DNA from: G963663365 sp963663365
Lineage (GTDB): Bacteria; Hinthialibacterota; Hinthialibacteria; Hinthialibacterales; G963663365
DNA length: 64,000 nucleotides
Direction of reading: 5' to 3'
Assembly (NCBI GenBank): GCA_963663365.2
Contig: CAXXIH010000002.1
Coordinates: forward strand, 248,001-312,000
Position 1 is the first letter of the stretch. Every line of letters begins with the position of its first letter. The notes beneath the pieces are model-generated. The model was not told the DNA's origin. It ran no database searches and worked only from the letters and a program-made list of their open reading frames with translations. A program made the translations under genes and the position numbers. This document shows, in pieces, positions 20,201-28,083 of this stretch.

Positions 20201-20491
20201 GGCCAACAACAAGGCAATCAACAAAGTGCCTCCCAAGGACAGGGCCAAGGTTCCGGCGGTCCCGGCGAGGGGCATCAATCAACGGCAATTGTTTATGGGA
20301 ATTGGGCTTGGGATGGACTGGAACCGGAAGAGGCCGCACGATTTCTGGCTCAGGCCTATTTTTCACTGGCAATCGCCGCCGATGGCAAAGAGACAGTTTG
20401 GATCGACGAACCGGCATCCGACGCGGATTTCTACACCATAGAAAAAGACTTTTTTGAACGAGCCGCTCATTTCGGCCCGGTACAGGAATAA
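17291..20491 (+). CDS. DUF4175-like large membrane protein with coiled coil and Gln/Gly-rich tail
   Basis: A 1066-residue protein starting at an ATG that overlaps the BatA stop. Three hydrophobic helices lie near the N-terminus (about 30-52, 58-80 and 155-175). A large beta-rich segment follows, then a long charged coiled coil (about 790-946) rich in E, K, Q and L. A Gln/Gly/Ser-rich low-complexity tract (about 950-993, repeated QQQG) precedes a conserved-looking end, WAWDGLEPEEAARFLAQAYF. This order matches the DUF4175 proteins that accompany MoxR/BatA clusters. Its molecular function is not known; a membrane-anchored scaffold for the vWA proteins is a guess. Confidence 0.75.
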   Translation: MSRDDTEKRLRGLVGRVQAIRRKMFTLNILKLFAVCGLWVVLYAALYAWLDHRMQFGIALRLAALVVFGIGLITIILQFSRLLLAHRTCSQVANFIEGQSPCDQQLVAAIEYYEQGENYAYSQDLAHCLVRQADATCSKADFNSIVPAWQRNVCLVIVLLGAYCTFLFLQNNYVFFSRYFSRLTQPLAAIEPLPSTVLRSLSGDIAAAPDRPFRVSAEIEGLIPDTADLIVEKSKTGEAEAENDHQTIPLFPAESDDGKTQLGTELTLAVGDYRYRFESGEAMSEWHLIDVSPLPEIASLEAEIVTQTNNGPRTQHQKIENYTLSVFKDSLIKLTATTTEPINKATSALPLGETKVLELPSARTFEISFKAKEDGVVQFQLTALNGLINNRLPALQITLLEDEPPALSCISPGGDIMATVVSSIPVTFTAEDDYGLQSAELVFEITAQDPWVVPFKFKPGVPCATQTHILELEDYDLSVGDSILYYARAKEANSGYKKEAATACSDMFLIEIKPYMQIWHPNRAACQSGDGQAPADPGKLHDSLKYVLEYSRAILKKTWAIASKETLNDEDNSKMDSIRSDAGYAAGQLSLIRDDPQYAFTIEQREMLNYSVDQLMKACAQLARHKPKEAIEPETNAYQTLRKLLIETDRKLCPPGGALPERPDRVVVDENIHLTRHDIEKIKQEANQLADRIEQLHDQQKKEYKRYDHFLKNNEKNASRPQKTTDEKTWIADVEDQTNRPASKQDPNMPSGINPPQPPITLEGALDAIIKSGSPPPGGGGAAAKASDRLVLFQAKEKMLQERVQELMNELERMKALCAQQSVQQGISKEKIENALKALEEADQRIEDFLEQASASQFNPEDRQRMAEASRDSLEKAAMALGQGKDSMNDATSSGQDGGRSEEYRQRAEDLQQLADELERTLDAKERREKLAQLEKAQQDLQQAAKEQSRKGSQGKSSGQQQGSQQGRSQGQQQGNQQSASQGQGQGSGGPGEGHQSTAIVYGNWAWDGLEPEEAARFLAQAYFSLAIAADGKETVWIDEPASDADFYTIEKDFFERAAHFGPVQE

Positions 20492-20492
20492 T

Positions 20493-22731
20493 ATGATTCT
20501 TGCCAGTTATCCAGGAATAGGGATTGCTATTTTTCTGCTGATTGCACCGGCGATCATCCTAGTTTTTGCCTATCGTTGCGAAACTATACGCAAGGCCGGA
20601 TTCTGGCGATGGATTTTGGCATTTCTGCATTATGCCGTAATTGCCGCTCTTATCCTCCTGCTGTGGGATCCATCCCGCAATAATGAAAAAGAAGGGACTT
20701 TACAGAATACGGTCCTGGTTTATTTCGACACCAGCCAAAGTATGTCCGTTATGGATTTTGGCACAGAAACACGTCTGGATAAGGCTATCGACGTCTTTGA
20801 AAAAGGATTCGGTCCAGGCCGTGCAGACCGGCCTCGTTATAAGATATTCGGTTTCGACCGAACAGCGTATGCCTCAAACTCAATGCAGTCTTTGGTGCGG
20901 TGGGGCGGACAGTCTAATTTATGCAGCGTATTCGAGTCGATTCAAGCTCAAGCATTCATCCCGGATGGACCATCCGGTGGTCCTTCCGGATTATCCAATA
21001 CGAATTCCAAAGATAAACAAAATTCAAGAAATGCATGCGATTGCCGGGGCCATTGTGTTTACCGATGGCCAGGCCGATACAAAAAGTCTGGATTTCTATG
21101 CGTCTCCCAATGGGGATTCTTTTCCCATCGCGGTTGTGGGCGTGGGCTCATCCCAACCGGCAAATGATTTGGCGGTGCATTCAATCGATGGTCCGGCCCG
21201 GGTTTTGATCGATACAGCCTATACATTCCAGGTTACAATCCAGGCTAAAGGGTTCAACAATCAAACCATCCATATTGCTGTTATGCAGGATGATGAACCG
21301 GCGGGCCGGCAAGCATACCACATCACCAAGCCGGATGAGCGATTCACACTCCCATTCACTTTGACTGCCGGGAGTTTGGGTATCCATACACTTTCGATTA
21401 TCGCCGAGAACATGCCCGGCGAATCCAACACCGCTAACAATACACGCAGCGCAATCGTTGAAGTTGTCTCCGAGCCGCAGTTGAAAGTCTTATACTACTC
21501 TAAAGTCGCCAATTTCGATGTCGGCAAAATACGCCAAGCATTGGCCCATGATAAAAAGATTGATATGGATTTTCGCTTGGATGCGATATTGGCACAGAAA
21601 AAAAGCCGTCCCCGAAATAGTTATCAATGGAATGAAGCACCCGAGGAACGAAACGATTCGAGACTTTCTCAAGACGGCTCGGAGTTTCTCGATTATGACG
21701 TAATTATTTTCGGACTGTATACGCTTCAAGAACTATCACGGGCTCAGATCGATAGTCTTTATAATTTCGTATCTGACCGGGGCGGCGGTTTGATTATCTA
21801 CGCGAATGATCGAATAGACGATAAGGTCCTTTTTGACAGGAATTTGCAGGCGCTACTGCCTTTCGACATGTTTATGACGCCAAGCGAAAATCCGATGCAG
21901 CCGGAAGCCCCCCCCTCATTGACTCCGGAAGGATTTCGAACGGGTATCCTGCAGGAGAATGATTTAACCGCACCATATGCGGTATCATCAGCCTATTTCG
22001 ATATCATATCCCAGAAGCCTGCTGCAACAACATTGTTGCGCACTCAAATGATTCCCTTGGTGCTAATTCACCAAGTTGGACGGGGCAATGTCTGTTTGCT
22101 CAACATGCGCAATACTTATCGCTGGTATAGGGAAGATTTGGACGGTGGCCTGCTCCGAAAGTTCTTTTCAGGTTTAACCGCCTATATCGGGAAAATCCCG
22201 AAGAAAGACGCGGGACTCGATATTTTTGCGGAACGCGATGAAGCTGATCCAAGTTCGGTTCAAGTTAACGCCTTCGTATACGACACACGGTTCCAACCGG
22301 TTTCAGGGGCAACAGTTCTTATTGAAGCGGGGAATGACGTGATTCGGTTGGATGAAACCGGAAATGGAAAGTACATAGCGGCGATTCAGGCTTTCGACCA
22401 GGAAGCGTTGCTTTTGCATGCCGAAGCAGAACGAAATGGTGAGTTTTTAGGGGAAAAGACACGCTCTTTTTATCTTCCACTGCTGCAAACCGAAATGGAG
22501 CATGTCGAAAAGGACCCGGTATTTCTTGAGAAATTGGCTAAAAAGACAGAAGCAGCCTATTTTGAACTTGGCGACATCAATCTGGAAACCTGGGAGATGT
22601 TTCCCGCAACGCGCGAGGTAATGCAGGCTAATAATACAACCAGCATCTGGAGACGTTGGCCGTTATTTGGGGGCTTATGCATCGCCCTAACTCTGATTTG
22701 GTTCACCCGCCGGGCTGTTGGATTGGTGTAA
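20493..22731 (+). pseudogene. vWA membrane protein of the BatA-like/glutamine-amidotransferase-like type, interrupted by a frameshift
   Basis: The first part (from ATG 20493) has two N-terminal helices (about 8-27 and 39-58) and a vWA MIDAS motif VYFDTSQSMS (D79, S81, S83). It loses frame and stops at 21167. The continuation is read one frame on: KINKIQEMHAIAGAIVFTDGQAD starts near 21010 and runs to 22731. It ends with a transmembrane helix (WRRWPLFGGLCIALTLIWFTRR) and contains a ThuA/amidotransferase-like segment (YDVIIFGLYTLQEL, GGGLIIYAND). The junction lies between about 20960 and 21030, where both frames are open. Because both halves look conserved and the operon is intact, a sequencing or assembly error is as likely as true decay. 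Without the shift the product would be about 745 residues. Confidence 0.8.
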
Positions 22732-22737
22732 TTCGAT

Positions 22738-23568
22738 ATGAAGCGCACAGATATCAAATCGTTTCTTTTGCCGCTAAGTCTGGCAATCGTCGTAAGTTTG
22801 ATTACGAGCAAAGGGCGGTGTCAAAGCATCCAATCCGGTTTTTATGCGATCATCGCAGGCGGGATTCATAAGGATTATGAAATTCGGCATGAACAACACC
22901 AACTCCTGGAGCGTCTTAAAACAACTCTGCTTCGGGATTTTGGAATTCAAGGCGGCAGCCTCCAGATTTTTTCCGAGCCGGTAACGGGTGATATCCAAGT
23001 AAACGGTACGGCCACAGCGGAGAATTTAAAAACCGCATTTATGCACGTGGCAAAGCGTATCCAACCCGAAGACCGATTTCTCTTTTATTACATGGGGCAA
23101 GCCAACGCCATCCAAGAAGACCTGCGCATCAATCTTCCCGGTCAGGATATCACTCATTCGGAGTTGGCAGCTCATTTGGGTGAAATTCACGCAGCGACTT
23201 CTGTTATCATTATGGACTGCCCCAACGCCGGTTTAGCCATCGAACAACTTACCGGTCCGAACCGTATTGTTATTGCTTCATGCCGTAGCGACCAACCCTA
23301 TAGCACACATTTTTCGAAATATTTTATTCCGGCATTGGACAATCCAAACAGCGATCTCAACAAAGACCAAAGGATATCACTCTTAGAAGTATTTCAATCC
23401 GCAGCAATGAGTATTGACGAACTTTACCGCAAAGAAGATTACATGCGGACGGAGAATGCATTGCTGGAAGATAATGGCGACGGTATCCCCAGTCAGCACC
23501 CCTGGCTGTACAAGGAAGAAGAAGTCGATGGCGAACGCGCGGCCCGGGCGCTGTTACGCGCTTTTTAG
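22738..23568 (+). CDS. Caspase-fold (C13/C14-like) exported protein lacking the catalytic His-Cys pair
   Basis: A 276-residue protein with a signal peptide (SFLLPLSLAIVVSLITSKG). It then follows the caspase-like order: YAIIAGG (about 36-42), DRFLFYYMGQAN (112-123), VIIMDCPNAG (156-165) and RIVIASCRSDQ. In active members the second motif is a GHG and the fourth is DxCxSG. Here Q121 replaces the His and P162 replaces the Cys (C161 is one residue off). This is my reading of the motifs, not a structural alignment. It begins 6 nt after the preceding stop with no obvious ribosome site, so coupled translation is likely. A non-catalytic sensing or scaffold role in the MoxR operon is inferred. Confidence 0.65.
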   Translation: MKRTDIKSFLLPLSLAIVVSLITSKGRCQSIQSGFYAIIAGGIHKDYEIRHEQHQLLERLKTTLLRDFGIQGGSLQIFSEPVTGDIQVNGTATAENLKTAFMHVAKRIQPEDRFLFYYMGQANAIQEDLRINLPGQDITHSELAAHLGEIHAATSVIIMDCPNAGLAIEQLTGPNRIVIASCRSDQPYSTHFSKYFIPALDNPNSDLNKDQRISLLEVFQSAAMSIDELYRKEDYMRTENALLEDNGDGIPSQHPWLYKEEEVDGERAARALLRAF

Positions 23569-23614
23569 CCAACAGCCGGCATCCTGTTCATGCCACGGGG
23601 AAAGGAATCATTAA

Positions 23615-24391
23615 ATGGATCGCCGTGATTTTTTAAGAAAAAGCCTGCCTGCCACGGCTGCACTTACAGGAGCCGGTCCACTCATTATTCCGCAAATCTC
23701 CGTGGCCCAAGACTTGCTTGAAGCGGACTTAAACAAATACGATTTTTTATTACCGACTGTGAAATTCCACAGTCACGATACCCGCGATGACCGTTGGAAT
23801 TATTATCCGGGCGCATTACGAAACCTGCTTCTCGAATTGTCAGCGGTGATCCGCTGCAAAATTAAAGAACCTCAAGGCTGTCACAACAACACTCCACGCT
23901 GGGGTCATGAGGGTCATTTTAATGTGGTTGTGACTCTCGATACTATCGAGCAAGTCGAAAAATTTCCGTTTCTGTTCATGAATGGAGAAGGCACATACGA
24001 TCTGGACAAAACGCAACGGGCCGTATTGAAACAATATCTTCTTCAGGGTGGATTTATCCTGATGGACGATTGTATCAAAGGAAATACCGGAGACTTTTTC
24101 TATCAAAGTTCCTACAAGATATTAAATGAAATTTTCGGAGAAGGCGCGGTCAAACGAATTCCCAACCAGCACGAAGTGTATAACAACGTCTACGATCTAC
24201 GAAAGACCGGACTTCCGCTGGCTATCGGTCATGGAAAAAACCATGGTGGCCAGGGGGTGTGGATTGGAGACCGTCTGGCCGTATTCTTAAGTTCAACGGA
24301 TATTCATTGCGGTTGGCAACACCGGGGACCGGGGTATACTGAATCTATACAACTGGGAATTAATCTGATTGTCTATGCATTGACACACTGA
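23615..24391 (+). CDS. DUF4159 protein with TAT signal
   Basis: A 258-residue exported protein beginning MDRRDFLRKSLPATAALTGAG, a twin-arginine signal. The body contains FPFLFMNGEGTYDLDKTQRAVLKQ, GGFILMDDC and a late GINLIVYALTH, the pattern of DUF4159 (a Rossmann-like, amidotransferase-related fold). DUF4159 genes commonly end MoxR/BatA operons. AAGGA is about 10 nt before the ATG. The function of the family is not established. The TGA stop falls at the left edge of repeat block B. Confidence 0.85.
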   Translation: MDRRDFLRKSLPATAALTGAGPLIIPQISVAQDLLEADLNKYDFLLPTVKFHSHDTRDDRWNYYPGALRNLLLELSAVIRCKIKEPQGCHNNTPRWGHEGHFNVVVTLDTIEQVEKFPFLFMNGEGTYDLDKTQRAVLKQYLLQGGFILMDDCIKGNTGDFFYQSSYKILNEIFGEGAVKRIPNQHEVYNNVYDLRKTGLPLAIGHGKNHGGQGVWIGDRLAVFLSSTDIHCGWQHRGPGYTESIQLGINLIVYALTH

Positions 24392-24764
24392 AAGTTATTT
24401 CAAAACACATTTCCGGAAAACAACAACGCCGCGGTGGACAGAGAGAAAATACAATTGCCTCGCACCTTCAGCGCTTGGTGTGGATGTTTGAGGGAGCTGG
24501 CGGATATAGAGATACAAATGTAATAGTTGGGGTGGGTGCTAGCACCCACCGATTTATTTAAACAAGGATTTCTCAATGGTGGGTGAAATCACCCACCCTA
24601 CATAGATACAATTGTATGTATAGCATACAGCGGCGTGACCGCCGTGGATCCCGCCGAGGCGGGACCTACCGGCCAACGATTTCGGTGTGTATTCATCAGA
24701 TATTCCTGATCAGCACCCTGCAAAGCAAGTTGTTATTAAAAACAGTGTTTTGAAACCGCTTCTA
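24390..24764. repeat. Composite intergenic repeat block B with inverted termini
   Basis: Between two convergent genes. The left end GAAAGTTATTTCAAAAC (24390-24406) is inverted relative to the right end GTTTTGAAACCGCTTCTA (24747-24764). Inside are a short module-2 remnant (GCACCTTCAGCGCTTGGTGTGG at about 24464-24485, then GGGAGCTGGCGGATA) and a full module 1 (about 24628-24721, ending GATCAGCACCCTGC). The run AGATATTCCTGATCAGCACC recurs exactly in block C. A separate GGGTGGGTG palindrome pair is inserted at 24531-24597. No coding sequence is supported. Confidence 0.8.
24531..24597. repeat. Pair of GGTGGGTG palindromes
   Basis: GGTGGGTGCTAGCACCCACC at 24531-24550 is a perfect 20-bp palindrome. 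GGTGGGTG at 24578-24585 pairs with CACCCACC at 24590-24597 across AAAT. Both hairpins share the same arm and lie about 27 bp apart, like a REP-type doublet. The pair is absent from blocks A, C and D, so it looks like an insertion into block B. Confidence 0.6.
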
Positions 24765-24799
24765 AGCATATGCCGGAGTGGAGTCATTCCATACACACT

Positions 24800-26197
24800 T
24801 TAGAGAAGTTCCCAGCCTTTCCGATATTCTTTGGATACATACCGGTTTGCTTCCGGGCAATTCGTGAAACGCATATTGGGGCCATCCCACTGTAATTCCC
24901 GATGCGGGAAACGTAGCGAGATATCACCCATAACCACCCATTCGCTCAAAGGACCGGCATGGTCAAAGTTGGAGCCGGATAACGATCCGGTTTTGCAGGA
25001 GAGAATCCAATCATTCTTGTGCATTTGATCCGAATTTATCCCATCGCCCTCACGGTTTGGAATATGGGGCAGACGTGGGATTTGTTGCGGCGGCTTTTCG
25101 AAATCTTTAATGCGTTCACCATTGGCAAAAAGCCAGTTTTCAGGCGGTTCGCCTTTCATCGCGATGATTCCCGCATCACCGATAAAGATGGTTCCGTTTT
25201 CCTCGCTTAATATCTCAAGCCGGGGATCGTATCCTTTCGGTTGTTCCGGTTTCAGCAATCCGTCATACCAATACAGGGTTACCGGCTCAAAAGCGCCTCG
25301 TTTCGGAAAACGGTAGCGGATGATCGATTCTGTAGGATAAGTCTGATCGTTAACATCCTTTAGATAGATACATTCAACGGATATCGGATATTCAAGCCGC
25401 AATGCTTTCACAACCGGGCTAAGGCTGTGGCAAGCGATATCGCCTAAAGCTCCCGTACCGAAATCCCACCAACCGCGCCAACGAAACGGACAATAGCCCT
25501 TATTGTATGGACGATAGGGAGCCGTACCGAGCCAAAGATCCCAATCCAAATAATCAGGCACGGCCTGTTCAGGCAAAGGTCCCGGAATTCCTTGTGGCCA
25601 CCATCCCGCGGGACGGTCAGTCCATGAATGAACTTCGAGGACTTGACCAATCATGCCGGACCATATCATTTCGCATACTTCGCGATGCTGATCTGTTGCG
25701 GCCCCCTGGTTGCCCATTTGCGTCGCCACACCATATCGATGGGCGGCCTCCCTCAAGGTGCGGACTTCAAAGACGGTATGTGCCAATGGCTTTTGTACGT
25801 AAACATGCTTGCCAAGTTCCATACAACGCAAAGCAGCCAAGGCGTGCATGTGATCGGGTGTGGAGATGGTTACTGCGTCAATCTCTTTACATTCATCCAA
25901 CATTTTGCGGAAATCGCGATACTGCTTGGCTTTTGGATACCGTTCAAAAGCGCCGCCGCCGCTGTTCCAATCGACATCGCATAGCGCCACGATATTTTCG
26001 CCGCTGCATTGAGCCACATCACCGGAACCTTTGCCGCCAATACCGATACCAGCGATATTGAGTTTTTCATTGGGTGATTGGTATTGACTTTGGGCCAATG
26101 TCGTCTTGCGCGCGCGACCGGTTGAACACCCGGCCACCGCCATGGTTGCGGCCGCCCCCGCCAAAAACGATCTCCGGGATACATTCATCTTTGTCAT
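24800..26197 (-). CDS. Gfo/Idh/MocA oxidoreductase, TAT-exported lipoprotein
   Basis: A 465-residue NAD(P)-dependent oxidoreductase-like protein. The N-terminus has RRSFLAGAAATMAVAGC, combining a twin-arginine signal with a lipobox. The Rossmann region contains NIAGIGIGGKGSGD and IVALCDVDW. The family EKP motif appears as VQKPLAH, keeping the key lysine. DYLDWDLWLGTAPYRPYN is typical of the exported planctomycetal group. It shares its C-terminal end (NRY....YRKGWE) with the protein at 50.6 kb. I chose ATG 26197, with GAGGT about 7 nt upstream, over a TTG at 26203. Such enzymes oxidise sugars or inositols; the substrate is unknown, and NAD(P) is thought to be carried out bound to the folded protein. 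Confidence 0.9.
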   Translation of the reverse strand: MTKMNVSRRSFLAGAAATMAVAGCSTGRARKTTLAQSQYQSPNEKLNIAGIGIGGKGSGDVAQCSGENIVALCDVDWNSGGGAFERYPKAKQYRDFRKMLDECKEIDAVTISTPDHMHALAALRCMELGKHVYVQKPLAHTVFEVRTLREAAHRYGVATQMGNQGAATDQHREVCEMIWSGMIGQVLEVHSWTDRPAGWWPQGIPGPLPEQAVPDYLDWDLWLGTAPYRPYNKGYCPFRWRGWWDFGTGALGDIACHSLSPVVKALRLEYPISVECIYLKDVNDQTYPTESIIRYRFPKRGAFEPVTLYWYDGLLKPEQPKGYDPRLEILSEENGTIFIGDAGIIAMKGEPPENWLFANGERIKDFEKPPQQIPRLPHIPNREGDGINSDQMHKNDWILSCKTGSLSGSNFDHAGPLSEWVVMGDISLRFPHRELQWDGPNMRFTNCPEANRYVSKEYRKGWELL

Positions 26198-26319
26198 TAT
26201 CAAACCTCAAAACGCAGGATGTAGAGACAGATCAACAGCTATGACAAAAACAGTCACCGGCAATCATCGCACGGAATTCCACTAATCATAAAGAGGGGAA
26301 AGGGGAAATTATGACTTTT

Positions 26320-27708
26320 CTATAGATCGAAAAAGTCGCCGCGTTGGGGTATATGGATTTCCGATATTCCTTTGCCCCGCAGATTTTCGGCAAGTGCCTC
26401 GCTTTGCTCCGGCTCACCATGCACAAGGAAGAGCTTTTCCAACGTGTCTTTCGAGGCCAATCCAAATCTCTCAAGTCCGCTTTTGCCCGCGTGAGCACTA
26501 AATGCATTGATGATGCGGACTTCAGCTTCTAAGTCATGTTCAAGACCAAAGATGCGCACCTGGGGCTGACGCTCAACGATTTTGCGCCCCAATGTGTTCT
26601 TAGCCTGAAAACCGACGATCAGAATGATGTTGTCCGGGTTGCCAATGTTATTGCGTAGATGGTGCAAGATACGCCCGGCTTCACACATTCCCGAAGCGGA
26701 GATAATCACCATCGGGCCACTCTCATCATTTAAGGCCTGGGAGTCTTCTTTTGAACGGCATATTTCCAGTTCGGGAAAATCGAAGGGGTCTTCGCGGCTG
26801 TCAAATAAGGCTTGGATTTCTTCGTCATAACATTCCGGGTGGAGGCGAAAGATTTCGGTCACCTTGATGGTCATGGGGCTGTCGACATAGACAGGAATAC
26901 GAGGAATGCGGTTGCCTTTTAGCAGCGTGTTAATGCTATAGAGGATTTCTTGGGCACGCTCTAAAGCAAACGAAGGGATAATCAGTTTGCTTTTGCGCTC
27001 GCAAACCGCATTGATAGCATCGGCCAGTTGATCATCAGCCATCTCGTAGGGATCGTGTTCACGATTACCATACGTGCTTTCCATGATCATGATATTGGCA
27101 TTGTCGATGAGTGTCGGGTCATTCAAAATCGGCAGGCGCGGACGTCCGATATCACCACTGAAAACCAAGCGTTTTTTAGTTCCATTTTCGTTGATATCCA
27201 GAACCACAACGGCGGAACCAAGCACATGCCCGGCATCGTAAAATGTCAACGTAATATCATCAGTCAGCCGATAAGGACGCTCATAATTAATGGCAATAAA
27301 TTGCCGTAAGGCCTGTTCAACATCTTCGTAATCATAAATCGGCGAGATGTATTCGGACTCCGATTTTGCAATCTTTTTATTGTAAAACTCGGCGTCTTTT
27401 TCTTGGATATGCGCACTATCCATAAGCATAACCGAGCATAAATCGCGTGTTGCCAAAGTGCAGACGACATCCCCATCATATTTTCGGCAAAGCAGAGGAA
27501 CGTTGCCGCTATGGTCGATATGCGCATGTGAAAGGACCATCGCATCGATATTTTCCGGAGCGAACGGGAGATTCCGATTCAACTCATTCGACTCTTCACG
27601 TCTTCCCTGAAAGAACCCGCAATCCAGAAGGATCCGTTTGCCATTGACTTCAAGCAAATGCATTGAGCCGGTTACACCGCCAGCCGCCCCTAAAAAGTGA
27701 ATGCGCAT
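26320..27708 (-). CDS. MBL-fold beta-CASP RNA nuclease (CPSF/YSH1-like)
   Basis: A 462-residue cytoplasmic metallo-beta-lactamase-fold protein. The zinc motif SHAHIDHSG is at about residues 59-67, with later metal ligands in DAGHVLGSA and FSGDIGR. The beta-CASP part has MESTYGNREH, IIPSFALERAQEI and ISASGMCEAGRILHH. It ends with NAFSAHAGKSGL and FLVHGEPEQ, motif C of the RNA-processing branch. This suggests RNA endo- or exonuclease activity. Length fits the bacterial CPSF73-like group. An AAAGG-type site precedes ATG 27708. It looks monocistronic. Confidence 0.93.
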   Translation of the reverse strand: MRIHFLGAAGGVTGSMHLLEVNGKRILLDCGFFQGRREESNELNRNLPFAPENIDAMVLSHAHIDHSGNVPLLCRKYDGDVVCTLATRDLCSVMLMDSAHIQEKDAEFYNKKIAKSESEYISPIYDYEDVEQALRQFIAINYERPYRLTDDITLTFYDAGHVLGSAVVVLDINENGTKKRLVFSGDIGRPRLPILNDPTLIDNANIMIMESTYGNREHDPYEMADDQLADAINAVCERKSKLIIPSFALERAQEILYSINTLLKGNRIPRIPVYVDSPMTIKVTEIFRLHPECYDEEIQALFDSREDPFDFPELEICRSKEDSQALNDESGPMVIISASGMCEAGRILHHLRNNIGNPDNIILIVGFQAKNTLGRKIVERQPQVRIFGLEHDLEAEVRIINAFSAHAGKSGLERFGLASKDTLEKLFLVHGEPEQSEALAENLRGKGISEIHIPQRGDFFDL

Positions 27709-28083
27709 AGACCTTTATCCTTTCATTGTGCTTCGTGACACTCGATTCGACAAGAAAAAGCAACTCAGGTATGTCAATCATCCTAGAATAGCGCTTCGTG
27801 GGAATCAGGACCAGCGGCAAAAGTCCTATATAAACAGGTAGGACGGATCCTTTTTACAGGCACAGCGGATCGAAAGAACAGCCCTTTGCTCATGGCCAAT
27901 CCATCCCGGGATGCCGCCGAATAATGCCGTTCGAGTTTCTTTTATAAATTCTTATAGGAAGAATTGTGTCGAGTTTTGGCAATTCATGTTCGGCGAGCAT
28001 AACATATTCTGTCACTCCAAATTCGACGATTAAATCTCTATACTAAAAGTAGCTGCAACTCTTAAATATTGGCTTAAACAAAT
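27709..28083. other. Divergent intergenic region with no gene seen
   Basis: It holds the promoters of the MBL nuclease (minus) and the HzsA-like gene (plus). TTGGCA at about 27977, with ATAACA 17 nt later, and TATACT at 28039-28044 are possible plus-strand promoter parts; neither is convincing. No RNA gene or long frame is visible. Confidence 0.35.
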
